This document shows, piece by piece, positions 24,475 to 32,911 of a stretch of 64,000 nucleotides of DNA. Each line of letters starts with the position of its first letter. The stretch's first letter is position 1. The stretch is taken from assembly GCA_963771985.1 (NCBI GenBank), contig CAVYVO010000022.1:186001-250000 (forward strand), read 5' to 3'. Source of the DNA: Trebonia sp963771985 (GTDB lineage: Bacteria > Actinomycetota > Actinomycetes > Streptosporangiales > Streptosporangiaceae). The position numbers and the translations under genes are program-made. The notes under the pieces were generated by a model. It was not told the DNA's origin and did not search any database. It saw only the letters and a program-made list of their open reading frames with translations.

Positions 24475-25548
24475 GTGGATCATGTGACGAGCTGGCCGCC
24501 GGCGTCGCAAGCCGACCGGCACGCCTGGGCGGCGCCAGAGGTGGAGGACCTCGGCGGCCGGCTGTACCGGATCCCGCTGCCACTGCCCGGAGACGCGCTG
24601 CGGGCGGTCAACGTCTACGCGATCGCGGGTGACGACGGGGTGGACCTGATCGACGCGGGGATGGCGCTGGTCCAGGCGCGCGAGCGGCTCACCGAGGCGC
24701 TCGGTGAGATCGGGTACGGGCTCGCCGACATCAGGAACTTCTTCATCACGCACATCCACCAGGATCACTACACGCTCGCCGTGGAGCTGCGGACCACGCT
24801 GCGCGGAAAGATCACCCTCGGCGAGGGCGAGCGGATCAACATGGCGGCGATCAGGGAGGTCGCCGCCGGGCGGAGCGAGCCCGGCTTCGTCAGGATGCTG
24901 GGCGCGATGGGGGCAGCCGGCCTCGCGGACCGGGTCCGCCAGCTCATGGCGCCGGGCCTCGCCAACCCGCGGCCGCAGCTGGACTGGGCTGACCCGGACC
25001 GCTGGCTCGCCGACGGCGCCGTGCTCGACCTGCGGTCCCGGACGCTGCGCGCGATCCACACTCCCGGCCACACCCGCGGCCACGTCGTGTTCCACGACGA
25101 GGCGGGCGCCGTGCTGTTCGCCGGGGATCACGTCCTGCCCCACATCACCCCGTCCATCGGCTTCCAGCCGTCGATCACCAGAATGGCGCTGCGCGACTAC
25201 CTGGGTTCGCTGCGGCTGATGCTGACCCTGCCCGACGCGCGGCTGCTGCCCGCGCACGGGCCGGTCTGCGGCAGCACCCACGACCGGGTGAACGAGCTGC
25301 TCGCCCACCACGAGACGCGGCTGGAGCAGACGCGCGAGGCCGCGAGCGCCGGCCCGGTCACGGCCTACCAGGCGGCCAGCGTGATCCCGTGGACTCGCCG
25401 CCAGCGCAAGTTCGCCGACCTCGACCCCATGAGCCAGCTCCTCGCGGTCGGCGAGACCGCCGCCCACCTGGAAGTCCTCGTCGTCCGGGGCCAGCTCGCC
25501 CGGCATGCCTCCCCGGACGGCGTAACCACCTACACCGTTGCCCAATGA
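24475..25548 (+). CDS. MBL fold metallo-hydrolase
   Basis: An MBL-fold hydrolase of about 357 residues. The metal site motif THIHQDH lies near residue 93 (full HxHxDH), with HTPGHTRGHVVFHDE near 197, FAGDHVLP near 218 and LLPAHGPV near 256 completing the ligands. A C-terminal winged-helix-like region follows (QASVIPWTRRQRKFADLD and on), as in LACTB2-type proteins and some actinobacterial MBL hydrolases with nuclease or thioesterase roles. The substrate is unknown. GTG 24475 is chosen because AGGAGG lies 8 nt upstream; a GTG at 24466 overlaps that site. The stop is 5 bp from the convergent tnpB stop. Confidence 0.88.
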   Translation: MDHVTSWPPASQADRHAWAAPEVEDLGGRLYRIPLPLPGDALRAVNVYAIAGDDGVDLIDAGMALVQARERLTEALGEIGYGLADIRNFFITHIHQDHYTLAVELRTTLRGKITLGEGERINMAAIREVAAGRSEPGFVRMLGAMGAAGLADRVRQLMAPGLANPRPQLDWADPDRWLADGAVLDLRSRTLRAIHTPGHTRGHVVFHDEAGAVLFAGDHVLPHITPSIGFQPSITRMALRDYLGSLRLMLTLPDARLLPAHGPVCGSTHDRVNELLAHHETRLEQTREAASAGPVTAYQAASVIPWTRRQRKFADLDPMSQLLAVGETAAHLEVLVVRGQLARHASPDGVTTYTVAQ

Positions 25549-25553
25549 GTGAG

Positions 25554-26951
25554 TCATAGTGAGCCACCCACCAGCACCCCGTCTCGGGGTTGTTTCCCAG
25601 CCTGTCGGCTGGTTCCCTTCCGCGTTTCATTGCCACCTGCCCGGACGAGCCGGGTCTTGCGGGCGGCTCCACGCTTGACCGTGGCCCTGACTGGGCCAAG
25701 GGCGCTATCACCCGGGTGGGGTTCGTCGTAGCGCGCGAGGTTGATGGCGGCGTTGTCGTCTCGCTGGTGGCTGGTCCCGCAGTGGGTGCAGGTCCAGTGT
25801 TCGTCCCATCCGATCTCCTGCACATGCCCGCAGGCATGGCAGGTCTTGGAGGAGGGGTACCAGCGGTCTGCCACGACGAGATGGGATCCGTACCAGGCGG
25901 TTTTGTAGGCCAACTGGCGGCGGGTCTCGCCGAGGGCGGAGTCGGACAGGCCACGCCTGCGGGCGCGTGCGCCCGTCAGGCCCTTCTGCCGCAGCATCCC
26001 GACCGCGTCCAGGCCTTCGGCCACGATCTCGCCGTGGGTCTTGGCGAGCCTCGTGGTGAGTGCATGAATGTGGTGGCTGCGGATGTTCGCGGCCCGGCGT
26101 TGCAGCCGGGTGATCTTCCGTTGTGTCTCCCGATAGCGGCGGGAGTCCCGTGTGCGGCGGGACCGTTCCCGTGACAGGTGCCGCAACTCTCTCAAGGCTG
26201 TCTCTAGCGGTCGCGGGTTCGGCACCCGCTCGATCACCTCCCCGTCGAAGTTGGCGACCGTGGCCAGGACCCGCACACCCACGTCCACCCCGACCCGTGA
26301 GCCGGGCATGGTGACGCGCGGCTGGATGGGCCGCTGGACGAGCACCCGGAAGGCGACCACCAGACGAGTCCCTCTCCGAGAGACCGTGGCCGCGAGAATC
26401 CTCGCCCGGCACTTGCCGATGAGCCGTTGCAGTCGCCGGGTGTTCTCATGGACCCGTACGGTCCCGATCCTCGGGAGGGTGACGTGCCTGCGGTCGGGTT
26501 CGACCCGGATCGCGCCAGTGGTGAAGGTCACCCGATCCCGGTCGCGGCCCTTCTTCGCGAACCTGGGGAACCCGACCCGTCTGCCCTGACGCGTTCCGGC
26601 GCGGGATGACTGCCAGTTCCAGTAGGCATCCACCGCGGCCTTGATGCCGTCACCGAACGCCTCCTTGCTGATCTGCGGCCACCACACCTCACCGGTCTCG
26701 GCGTCCACGCGCTCGGCGTCCTTGACCTGGTTCCACCGTTTCCGTAGCCCGGCCAGCGACGGCGCCTCGGTCTCCTCGCCGGTCTCCCGGTGCCGGGTGA
26801 TGTCTTCTTTGAGGGTGCGGACGGCCCAGTTACGGGCGTAGCGGCGTCCGCCGAACTGTCGCCGCAGGCACGCCTCCTGCTCCGCTGTGCAGTCCAGCGT
26901 GAACTGGAACGCCTGCACAGTCCAGCCGTCCGGGACCGCGAACCTAGCCAT
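25554..26951 (-). CDS. tnpB: TnpB RNA-guided nuclease (IS200/IS605 type)
   Basis: An IS200/IS605-type TnpB of 465 residues, the family ancestral to Cas12. The RuvC-like catalytic residues look intact: Asp in GVDVGVRVLATVA (near 222), Glu in IVAEGLDAVGML (near 312) and Asp in HQRDDNAAIN (near 405). The zinc ribbon is CHACGHVQ...CTHCG (near 378-396). The N-terminal region has the family pattern FQFTLDCTAEQEACL and YARNWAV. TnpB proteins cut DNA guided by an omega-RNA made from the 3' end of the element; matching hairpins lie in the last 60 bp of this gene. No TnpA is present. The start overlaps the upstream zinc-ribbon gene by 8 bp. Confidence 0.9.
   Translation of the reverse strand: MARFAVPDGWTVQAFQFTLDCTAEQEACLRRQFGGRRYARNWAVRTLKEDITRHRETGEETEAPSLAGLRKRWNQVKDAERVDAETGEVWWPQISKEAFGDGIKAAVDAYWNWQSSRAGTRQGRRVGFPRFAKKGRDRDRVTFTTGAIRVEPDRRHVTLPRIGTVRVHENTRRLQRLIGKCRARILAATVSRRGTRLVVAFRVLVQRPIQPRVTMPGSRVGVDVGVRVLATVANFDGEVIERVPNPRPLETALRELRHLSRERSRRTRDSRRYRETQRKITRLQRRAANIRSHHIHALTTRLAKTHGEIVAEGLDAVGMLRQKGLTGARARRRGLSDSALGETRRQLAYKTAWYGSHLVVADRWYPSSKTCHACGHVQEIGWDEHWTCTHCGTSHQRDDNAAINLARYDEPHPGDSALGPVRATVKRGAARKTRLVRAGGNETRKGTSRQAGKQPRDGVLVGGSL
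25555..25640 (-). ncRNA. candidate omega-RNA scaffold at tnpB 3' end
   Basis: Two perfect hairpins lie in the tnpB 3' end: CCAGCC/GGCTGG with loop TGTC (25597-25612) and CCCCG/CGGGG with loop TCT (25577-25589). Stable hairpins at the 3' end of tnpB are the usual seat of the omega-RNA, with the guide reading into the flank, here the end of the MBL gene. Inferred from position and structure only. Confidence 0.35.
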
Positions 26952-27441
26952 CCGGCCCTGGCCCTCCCGGCGCGTTCACGAACGCGGCCCGGACGAGAGC
27001 GGCAGCCCGGACAATACCGGCCCGCTCCTCGGCCGCGGCGATCCGGCAGGTATAGCCGTCGAAGAATCCGGCGACGCTGAACGTGTGCACCAGCACCATT
27101 CCCGGCCGGCCGGGCACGTCCGGTCGCCTGCCCGCCTTGCTGCAGGCGCCGCAGACCAGGTGCGTGCAGCCCTTGACCAGGCTGGGCCGCACCTGGCGCA
27201 CCGCGCCGCAGACGCAGCACGACACCTCGACCCGGTGCGCCCCCGGCCGGCCCGCAGCCTTGCGCGCGGACCGACGTTTGCGTGCCTGCACCTTGCGGAG
27301 CCACACCGGAGGCTCGTGTTCCCAGGCGTCGAGCCGGACGGCCGTGACCTTGGTGTACCCGGCGCGGCCCATATCGCCGCCGCTGACCCCAAGCCGCTTC
27401 CCCGCGGCGCCGAGGCTGACCCGCTCACTCATGGTCGGCAT
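26944..27441 (-). CDS. unknown zinc-ribbon protein coupled to tnpB
   Basis: A 165-residue protein I do not recognise. The N-terminal part (SLGAAGKRLGVSGGDMG...) looks like a small helix-turn-helix, followed by a basic stretch (WLRKVQARKRRSARKAAG). The middle has a likely zinc ribbon: CCVCG, then CTHLVCGAC, about 18 residues apart. The C-terminus is Ala-rich and helical. ATG 27441 is preferred (GGAAGG 4 nt upstream); ATG 27432 is an alternative. The gene overlaps the tnpB start by 8 bp, so the two are translated together. It is not TnpA and not a serine resolvase: there is no HUH motif and no resolvase catalytic Ser region. It may be an accessory DNA- or RNA-binding factor of the element. Confidence 0.55.
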   Translation of the reverse strand: MPTMSERVSLGAAGKRLGVSGGDMGRAGYTKVTAVRLDAWEHEPPVWLRKVQARKRRSARKAAGRPGAHRVEVSCCVCGAVRQVRPSLVKGCTHLVCGACSKAGRRPDVPGRPGMVLVHTFSVAGFFDGYTCRIAAAEERAGIVRAAALVRAAFVNAPGGPGPDG

Positions 27442-27589
27442 CCTGCCTTCCGGCACTGACAACGGCCCGGGGGCCGATGTCGTAAGGTTAACGTCACTCA
27501 CCATATTAGAACACACATTCGCTCACTGCAACTCACTATCAGCGAGGCCGGTGTTCCTCACCCGTCCCCTGGCGCGGATCGCAGCACGT

Positions 27590-27740
27590 CCTAGACGATA
27601 TTCCGGTTCACCGGACGTTCCGTGCCTGCTACACGGCTGACGGGATGCCCTTCGAGGTGACCATCATGATCCAGGGCGGCCACCTCTGCGAGTTGCAGTA
27701 CCGTCAGCCGACCCGCGAATCAAGTCAGGCTGGCCAATGA
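27590..27740 (+). pseudogene. GntR/UTRA C-terminal remnant
   Basis: An open stretch ending at TGA 27738-27740 reads DIPVHRTFRACYTADGMPFE and then MIQGGHLCELQYRQPT, matching the end of a UTRA ligand-binding domain of GntR regulators. The N-terminal part is missing. Its stop overlaps the ATG of the next GntR remnant. Confidence 0.5.
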
Positions 27741-28097
27741 CTCATGACCCAGCGACCCGGCGAATAGCAAACCAGTTGCGGAAAAAGATCCGCAGCGGTG
27801 CGCTGGGTCCGGGTGCCTTGCTGCCGTCTGAGCCGGAGTTAGCCCAGCAGCGTGGCGTGAGCCGACAGACGGCGCGGGGCGCTCCTTCACTTGAGCGCAT
27901 CGGCGGGCGTGGCATGCAAGGTTGACACGCGGGTCCTCGACCCGCCCGGCAAGCGGCTCTTTCTGATCATGACCGAGGGCGTGCTGCGCCACAACGGCGG
28001 AGATGACGAGTCACTAGAACGTGCGTACGCTCACAAGCACTCACTACTAGGCGGGCAGATCCCGACCCTCCCGGAATCAGCCCAATCGAGGGACTGA
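27737..28097 (+). pseudogene. GntR N-terminal remnant
   Basis: ATG 27737 opens a GntR winged-helix start: RRIANQLRKKIRSGALGPG, then LLPSEPELAQQRGVSRQTAR. After about 50 residues the homology ends, the frame closes at 27925, and a second frame continues to 28097 without recognisable domain. The gene is truncated or rearranged. Together with the UTRA fragment just upstream it marks decay next to the TnpB insertion. Confidence 0.55.
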
Positions 28098-28151
28098 CCC
28101 ACTGACCCGCTGGGCCCGCGGAATGTCGGTGGTGTCTGGTGGAATGGCCTT

Positions 28152-31100
28152 GTGACTGGAGCGGACGAGCCGGCCTGGCAGGGGATGGGCGTCAGGTACA
28201 CGCCGGCGCAGCTGGCGCGGCTGCTGCGGATGCCGGAGCCGACGCCGGAGCAGGCCGCGGTGATCGGGGCGCCGCTCGGGCCGCTCGCGGTGATCGCGGG
28301 CGCCGGGTCGGGCAAGAGCGAGACGATGGCGGCGCGCCTGGTGTGGTTGGTCGCCAACGGGATGGCGCGTCCTGACCGGGTGCTTGGCCTGACGTTCACC
28401 AGGAAGGCCGCGGCGGAGCTCGCCGACCGGGTGCGGTCCAGGCTCGACCGGCTGCGCCGTGCCGAGCTGGCCGGCCGGGCCGGCGCCGGCGCCGGATCCG
28501 GATCCGGATCCGGATCCGGATCCGCGGACGGCGATGAGACCGACGTGTGGGCGGGCGAGCCGGTGGTCAGCACCTACCACGCCTACGCCGGGCGCCTGGT
28601 CAGCGACCACGCTCTCCGGGAAGGGCTCGAGCCGTCGATGCGGCTGATCACGCCGGCGCTGTCCTGGCAGCTCGCGGCCTCGATCGTGGCGGCCTACGAC
28701 GGGCCGATGGACCAGGTCGGGTGGACGCCGCAGACCGTGACCGCGGCGGTGCTCCAGCTCGCCGGCGATCTCGCGGAGCACTTGCGGGAGCCGGCCGATG
28801 TGGTCGAGGTGGGCGACTGGCTCGCCGCCCGGCAGCGCGCGCTGCCGGGACGGGTGCCGGCCGGGGTCAGGAAGGTAATCGAGTCGCAGCACGCACGCGA
28901 GCAGCTGCTGCCGCTGGTCAGCCGCTACGCGGCGGCGAAAGCGGCGCGCGAGGTGCTCGACCACGGGGATCAGGTCGCGCTCGCGGCGCGGATCGCGGCG
29001 GGCCACCCGGAGGTGGGCGTCGCGGAGCGCGGGCGGTACCAGGTGGTGCTGCTCGACGAGTACCAGGACACCAGCCACGCGCAGCTGGTCCTGCTCCGCG
29101 CCCTGTTCGGCGGCGGTCACCCGGTCACCGCGGTGGGTGACCCGTGCCAGTCGATCTACGGGTGGCGCGGTGCCAGCGCGGGCAACCTGCGCCGCTTCAC
29201 CAGGGATTTTCCCGCCAAATCCGGGCTGGACGCGCCGGTTCGCCTGCTGTCCACGAGCTTCCGCAACGCCGGCCGGGTACTCGAACGCGGCCGCGGTGCT
29301 CCAGTCGCGGCTGCGGGCCGAGGCGCCGGACGTGCCGGTCCTGGTGCCAGCCCCGGACCGGAACGATCGCGGGCAGGCCAGCTGCGCGCTCCTGTCCACG
29401 GTGACCGACGAGGCGGAGTGGCTGGCCGGGCAGGCCGCGGCGCTGCTCGCGCTGCCCGAGGGCACCGGGCCGGACGGGCGGCCGTGGCCCGACGGCCGGG
29501 CCGCCGGCGTGCGGCCCTCGGATATCGCGGTGCTCTGCCGGAAGCGGTCCCAGTTCATCGCGCTCCGCCGGGCGCTGGAGGCGCGCGGCATCCCCTGCGA
29601 AGTGGTGGGGCTGGGCGGGCTGCTGAGCGTGCCCGAGGTGCAGGACGTCGTGGCGACGCTCCGGGTGCTGCACGACGCGTCCGCGTCCGACGCCCTGGCA
29701 CGGCTGCTGACCGGCCCGCGCTGGCGCATCGGCCCGCGGGACCTGGTGGCGCTCGGCCGCCGCGCCCGCGTCCTGGTTCGCGGCCCGGACCAAGACCGCG
29801 ATGACGGCGCGGACCCGCCAGGCGCTGAGGAGGAGGAGGCGGCGGCCGGGGACGCCCTCGCGGAGGCGCTCACCGACCTGACCGCGGAATCCGGATCGCT
29901 GGTCGAGGCGCTGGATGACCTCGGCGACCCCGGCTGGTACTCGGCGGCCGGGTACGCCAGGCTGCGCGCGCTCGGGGAGCAGACCCGCCGGCTGCGCGAG
30001 CACGTCACCCGGCCGCTGGCCGACCTCATCGCCGAGGTGGAGCGGGCGCTCAGCCTGGACATCGAGGTCGCCGCCCGGCCGGGCGGCGAGCTGACCGCCG
30101 CGCGGGCCGACCTGGACGCGTTCATCGACGTGGCCGCGACGTTCGCCGGCGACCAGCCCGAGCCCACCCTGGGCGCGTTCCTGGCGTACCTGACGGCCGC
30201 GCAGCAAGAGGAGTTCGGCCTGGAGACCGGGCGGGTCGGTGACTCCGATACGGTCAAGCTGCTCACCGTGCACGCCGCCAAGGGCCTGCAGTGGCCGGCC
30301 GTCTTCGTGCCCGGGCTCGCCGCCGGGGAGCGGGGCCAGGTGTTCCCGGCCCGGCCGCGCGTGTCGACACGCTGGATCGATAACCCGCGGCTCATCCCAT
30401 TCAGCTTGCGCGGCGACGCGGCCGACCTGCCGGCGCTGCGCGGGCTTGACGCGGACTCGCTGACCGCGTTCACCGACGCCTGCGGCGCGCGCGACCTGGC
30501 CGAGGAGCGCCGGCTGGCTTACGTGGCCGCCACCCGCGCGGCGTTCTGGCTGGGCTGCTCGGGTTACTGGTGGGGGGACGGGACCGCGCCGCTCGGCCCC
30601 TCCGTGTTCCTCACCGAAGTGCGCGCCGCGTGCGAGGCCGGCGCGGGGACCGTGCACACGTGGGCGGACCAGCCGGCCGAGGACGCGGACAACCCGCTGC
30701 TCGCCGACGTCGACGAGGCGCAGTGGCCGGTGACGCCGGCCGGGCGGCACCACGAGGCCGTCCGCGTGGCGGGCGGCCTCGTCGAGGCCGCCCGCCACGC
30801 GCGTGCCTGGGAGGCGGCCGGCGAGCCCGGCCGGGCTCGACGAGGCCGAGCGGGAGCTGATGGCGGCGTGGGAGCTGGACGCGGGGCTGCTGCTCGCCGA
30901 GCGGGAGCGTCGCATGAGCCGGGGCGACGGTCCGGTCCCCGTCGTGCTGCCCGCCAGGCTTTCGGTGTCGGCGCTGGTCGCACTGGCCCGCGACCCGGAC
31001 GAGCTGGCCCGGCAGGTGCGCCGCCCGATGCCCAGGCCGCCGGCCAGGCAGGCGCGCCGCGGCACGGAATTCCACCGCTGGCTTGAGGAGCGGTTCGGGC

Positions 31101-31543
31101 AGCAGCGGCTGATCGCCGACGACGACCTGTTCGCCGACCCGGAAGAGTCCGACGACGACCTGATGGAGCTGCGGGCGCGTTTCGAGGCCGGCGAGTGGGG
31201 CGGCCGGTGGCCGCGCGAGGTCGAGGTGCCGTTCGACACGCTCATCGGAGACCGGCAGGTACGCGGGCGGATCGACGCGGTGTTCGGCGACCCGGACGGC
31301 GGGTTCGACGTCGTGGACTGGAAGACCGGGCAGCCGCCGCGCACGCGGGCCGACAGGGACGCCGTCGCCGTGCAGCTAGCCGCCTACCGGCTGGCCTGGG
31401 CCGCGCTCGCCGGGGTGCCGCTGGACCGGGTCCGCGCGGCCTTCTACTACGTGCGCCACGACCTGACCGTCCGCCCGGCCGACCTGCTCGACGAGGCGGG
31501 CCTGGTAGCCCTTATCGACCGGGTGCCGGTGGCGGCGGATTAG
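28152..31543 (+). pseudogene. adnB: AdnB helicase-nuclease, two +1 frameshifts
   Basis: The AdnB partner of AdnA, complete in content but split over three frames. Part 1 (from GTG 28152): Walker A GAGSGKS (residues 50-56), LLDEYQDTSHAQ, VGDPCQSIYGWRGAS. At 29280-29288 (CTC-GAA-CGC) one extra base moves the frame, continuing as NAAAVLQSRLRAEAP. Part 2 has VHAAKGLQWPAVFVPG and RRLAYVAATRA. Near 30825-30835 an extra C in CCCGGCCGG moves it again. Part 3 holds the nuclease strand FDVVDWKTGQ and ends at 31543. All motifs of an active enzyme survive, so sequence error is more likely than decay. A GGATCC array (28494-28523) encodes a Gly-Ser linker. The end overlaps the convergent thiamine-binding gene by 32 bp. 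Confidence 0.88.
28494..28523. repeat. GGATCC array (5 copies)
   Basis: Five perfect tandem copies of GGATCC inside adnB, read as alternating Gly-Ser. A 6-bp unit keeps the frame, so copy-number change would only alter linker length. Confidence 0.9.
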
Positions 31544-31832
31544 TCTTCAGGTAGCGCTCGACCGTCTCGACCTTGGCGGTCAGCGCGCCGGTCACGCCGG
31601 GACGCACGTCAGCCTTGAGCACCAGGCTGACCCGCGGCGCCCGGGCCGCGACCGCGTCGACGGCCTCCTTGACGACGGCCATGACCTCCTCCCACTCACC
31701 CTCGACCGTGGTGAACATCGCGTCGGTCTGGTTGGGCAGGCCGCTCGCCCGGACGACCCGGACCGCTTCCGCGACGATCTCGCCGACGCCTTCGCCGACG
31801 CCGAGCGGGGTAACCGAGAATGCGACAAGCAT
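31512..31832 (-). CDS. MTH1187-family thiamine-binding protein
   Basis: A 106-residue protein of the MTH1187/YkoF-like family (DUF77), a ferredoxin-like fold that binds thiamine or a related ligand. Landmarks: AFSVTPLGVGEGVGEIVAEA at the N-terminus, GLPNQTDAMFTTVEGEWEEV (residues about 31-50) and RVSLVLKADVRPG near 67-79. Members are cytosolic oligomers; some are tied to thiamine salvage. No thiamine gene or TPP riboswitch is seen here. The 3' end overlaps the end of adnB by 32 bp, tail to tail. The C-terminus (KTNPPPPAPGR) is short and Pro-rich. Confidence 0.85.
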   Translation of the reverse strand: MLVAFSVTPLGVGEGVGEIVAEAVRVVRASGLPNQTDAMFTTVEGEWEEVMAVVKEAVDAVAARAPRVSLVLKADVRPGVTGALTAKVETVERYLKTNPPPPAPGR

Positions 31833-31854
31833 GAAACCAACGCTACCGGGCTGA

Positions 31855-32131
31855 TGCTGGCGCGGTGTGCCACCACCGCCGGGTGCCGCGGGCCTGTCGC
31901 GGCCCGGAGCGCGGAGAGAGTGAGGGTATGCAATTGTGAAATATCATGTTTTATAAGTATAAATCGCCCAACTTTCGTCCTCATGATCACGAAAACTCTT
32001 TTCACCACGAAGATTCTTCATGCCTGGAGAGCGAAAAACTTACGGGATCATGAACGCGAATCCCGCGGATACCCGCTAGGGGTACCTTCGGCCCGGCGCG
32101 CGAAGGCTCAGGCGTTCGCGCGGAGAGCGCG
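31855..32131. other. gap with repeat E3
   Basis: No gene is supported in this 277-bp gap. It is AT-rich around 31930-32060 and holds the 71-bp element E3. The left flank shares ATATCATG-TTTA with that of E2. Confidence 0.5.
31982..32052 (+). repeat. 71-bp GATC-bounded element E3
   Basis: The core starts CATGATCACGAAAAC and ends CTTACGGGATCATG, exactly 71 bp. It aligns without gaps to E2 (13994) and E4 (45654) in the same orientation, with conserved positions at both ends and the GCGAAA/ACGAAA block near position 50. The sequence after it (ATACCCGCTAGGGGTA) resembles the flank of E2. Confidence 0.8.
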
Positions 32132-32653
32132 TCAGCGGAAGAGGCTGTCCACGTAGTCCGCGCCGATGCCGACCTTCTCGTAGTGGTCCCGGCACAGCTT
32201 GATGTAGTCGAAGACGTCGAACGTGCCGTTCGGCTCGCCGTTCTCGTCTAGCCAGATCAGCGGGCCGGTCACGTTGAAGGTGACCATCATCGGCTCGTCC
32301 GACTCGTACGCGACGAGCGTGTGCGCCTCGCCCGGCGCCTCGTAGATCCAGTCGCCCTTGGTCGCCACCCAGTCATGCTCGAGGTAGCCCCACTTGCCGG
32401 AGATCGTGTACGCGAACACCTGCTGCGGGTGGTAATGCCGGTTCACCAGGCCGGGGCCCGTGCACATGAGGACGTCGCACCACCGGTTCTGACTGGGGGA
32501 GATGAACAGCGGCCGGGTTCCGACGGTGGGCGACAGCGGCGCGTAGTAACGCTCATCGGCGGTCGCCGCGTCGTGAATGTACGCTTCCGGCGCCGCTCCG
32601 GGCCGGAATACCTCCGCGACTGGCTTCAGTTCCCGCCAGAACTCATTGGCCAT
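32132..32653 (-). CDS. cupin dioxygenase-like protein (DAD family)
   Basis: A 173-residue single-domain cupin resembling the 2,4'-dihydroxyacetophenone dioxygenase family. The first cupin motif supplies metal ligands in NRHYHPQQVFAYTISG (residues about 76-91), the second in KGDWIYEAPGEAHTLV (near 105-120). Such enzymes use non-haem iron to cleave aromatic or diketone substrates; the substrate here is not evident and no aromatic pathway genes are adjacent. The reading frame is full length with ATG 32653. Transcribed divergently from purM with a 258-bp gap between them in which I see no gene. Confidence 0.75.
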   Translation of the reverse strand: MANEFWRELKPVAEVFRPGAAPEAYIHDAATADERYYAPLSPTVGTRPLFISPSQNRWCDVLMCTGPGLVNRHYHPQQVFAYTISGKWGYLEHDWVATKGDWIYEAPGEAHTLVAYESDEPMMVTFNVTGPLIWLDENGEPNGTFDVFDYIKLCRDHYEKVGIGADYVDSLFR

Positions 32654-32911
32654 GTGTGCTCCCTAAAGTCGCTTGCCGCATCCGCGAGATCACTGTCCCT
32701 CTCCGGCGCTCCGCGGGCAAGGGGCGCGGACGCAGCGCTGGGACCGGCCTTTTTGGCGCCGGCCATCAAAATGACGTCGTACCGGGCCAATGACGCGCGT
32801 TCGTCACCTAAGGCAAGCCGGCGGCCCGTGAGGCGGACTGCCGGTGCTGTCACCCGTGTGAGCGGGCATGATCGGTTAATCTGGCCAGGGCCGCCGACGA
32901 CGAGGGAGCCG

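Larger units (their letters stand above)
25549..27548 (-). mobile_element. TnpB-type (IS1341-like) element
   Basis: A minus-strand unit of two overlapping genes, an unknown zinc-ribbon protein and tnpB, placed between the MBL gene and GntR remnants in the adnA-adnB gap. No TnpA (Y1 transposase) is present, as in IS1341-type elements. The outer parts share CTCACTA words (minus strand near 25557, plus strand near 27532), but the exact ends cannot be fixed by eye; the coordinates are approximate. Confidence 0.6.

Noticed and set aside
21110..24583. 1157-codon open frame antisense to adnA
   Set aside because: Shadow of the real gene: no domain pattern, Arg/Gly-rich composition expected from high-GC antisense frames.
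26944..27441. TnpA transposase or IS607-type resolvase upstream of tnpB
   Set aside because: No HUH-Tyr motif and no serine recombinase catalytic region; the ribbon cysteines do not fit either family.
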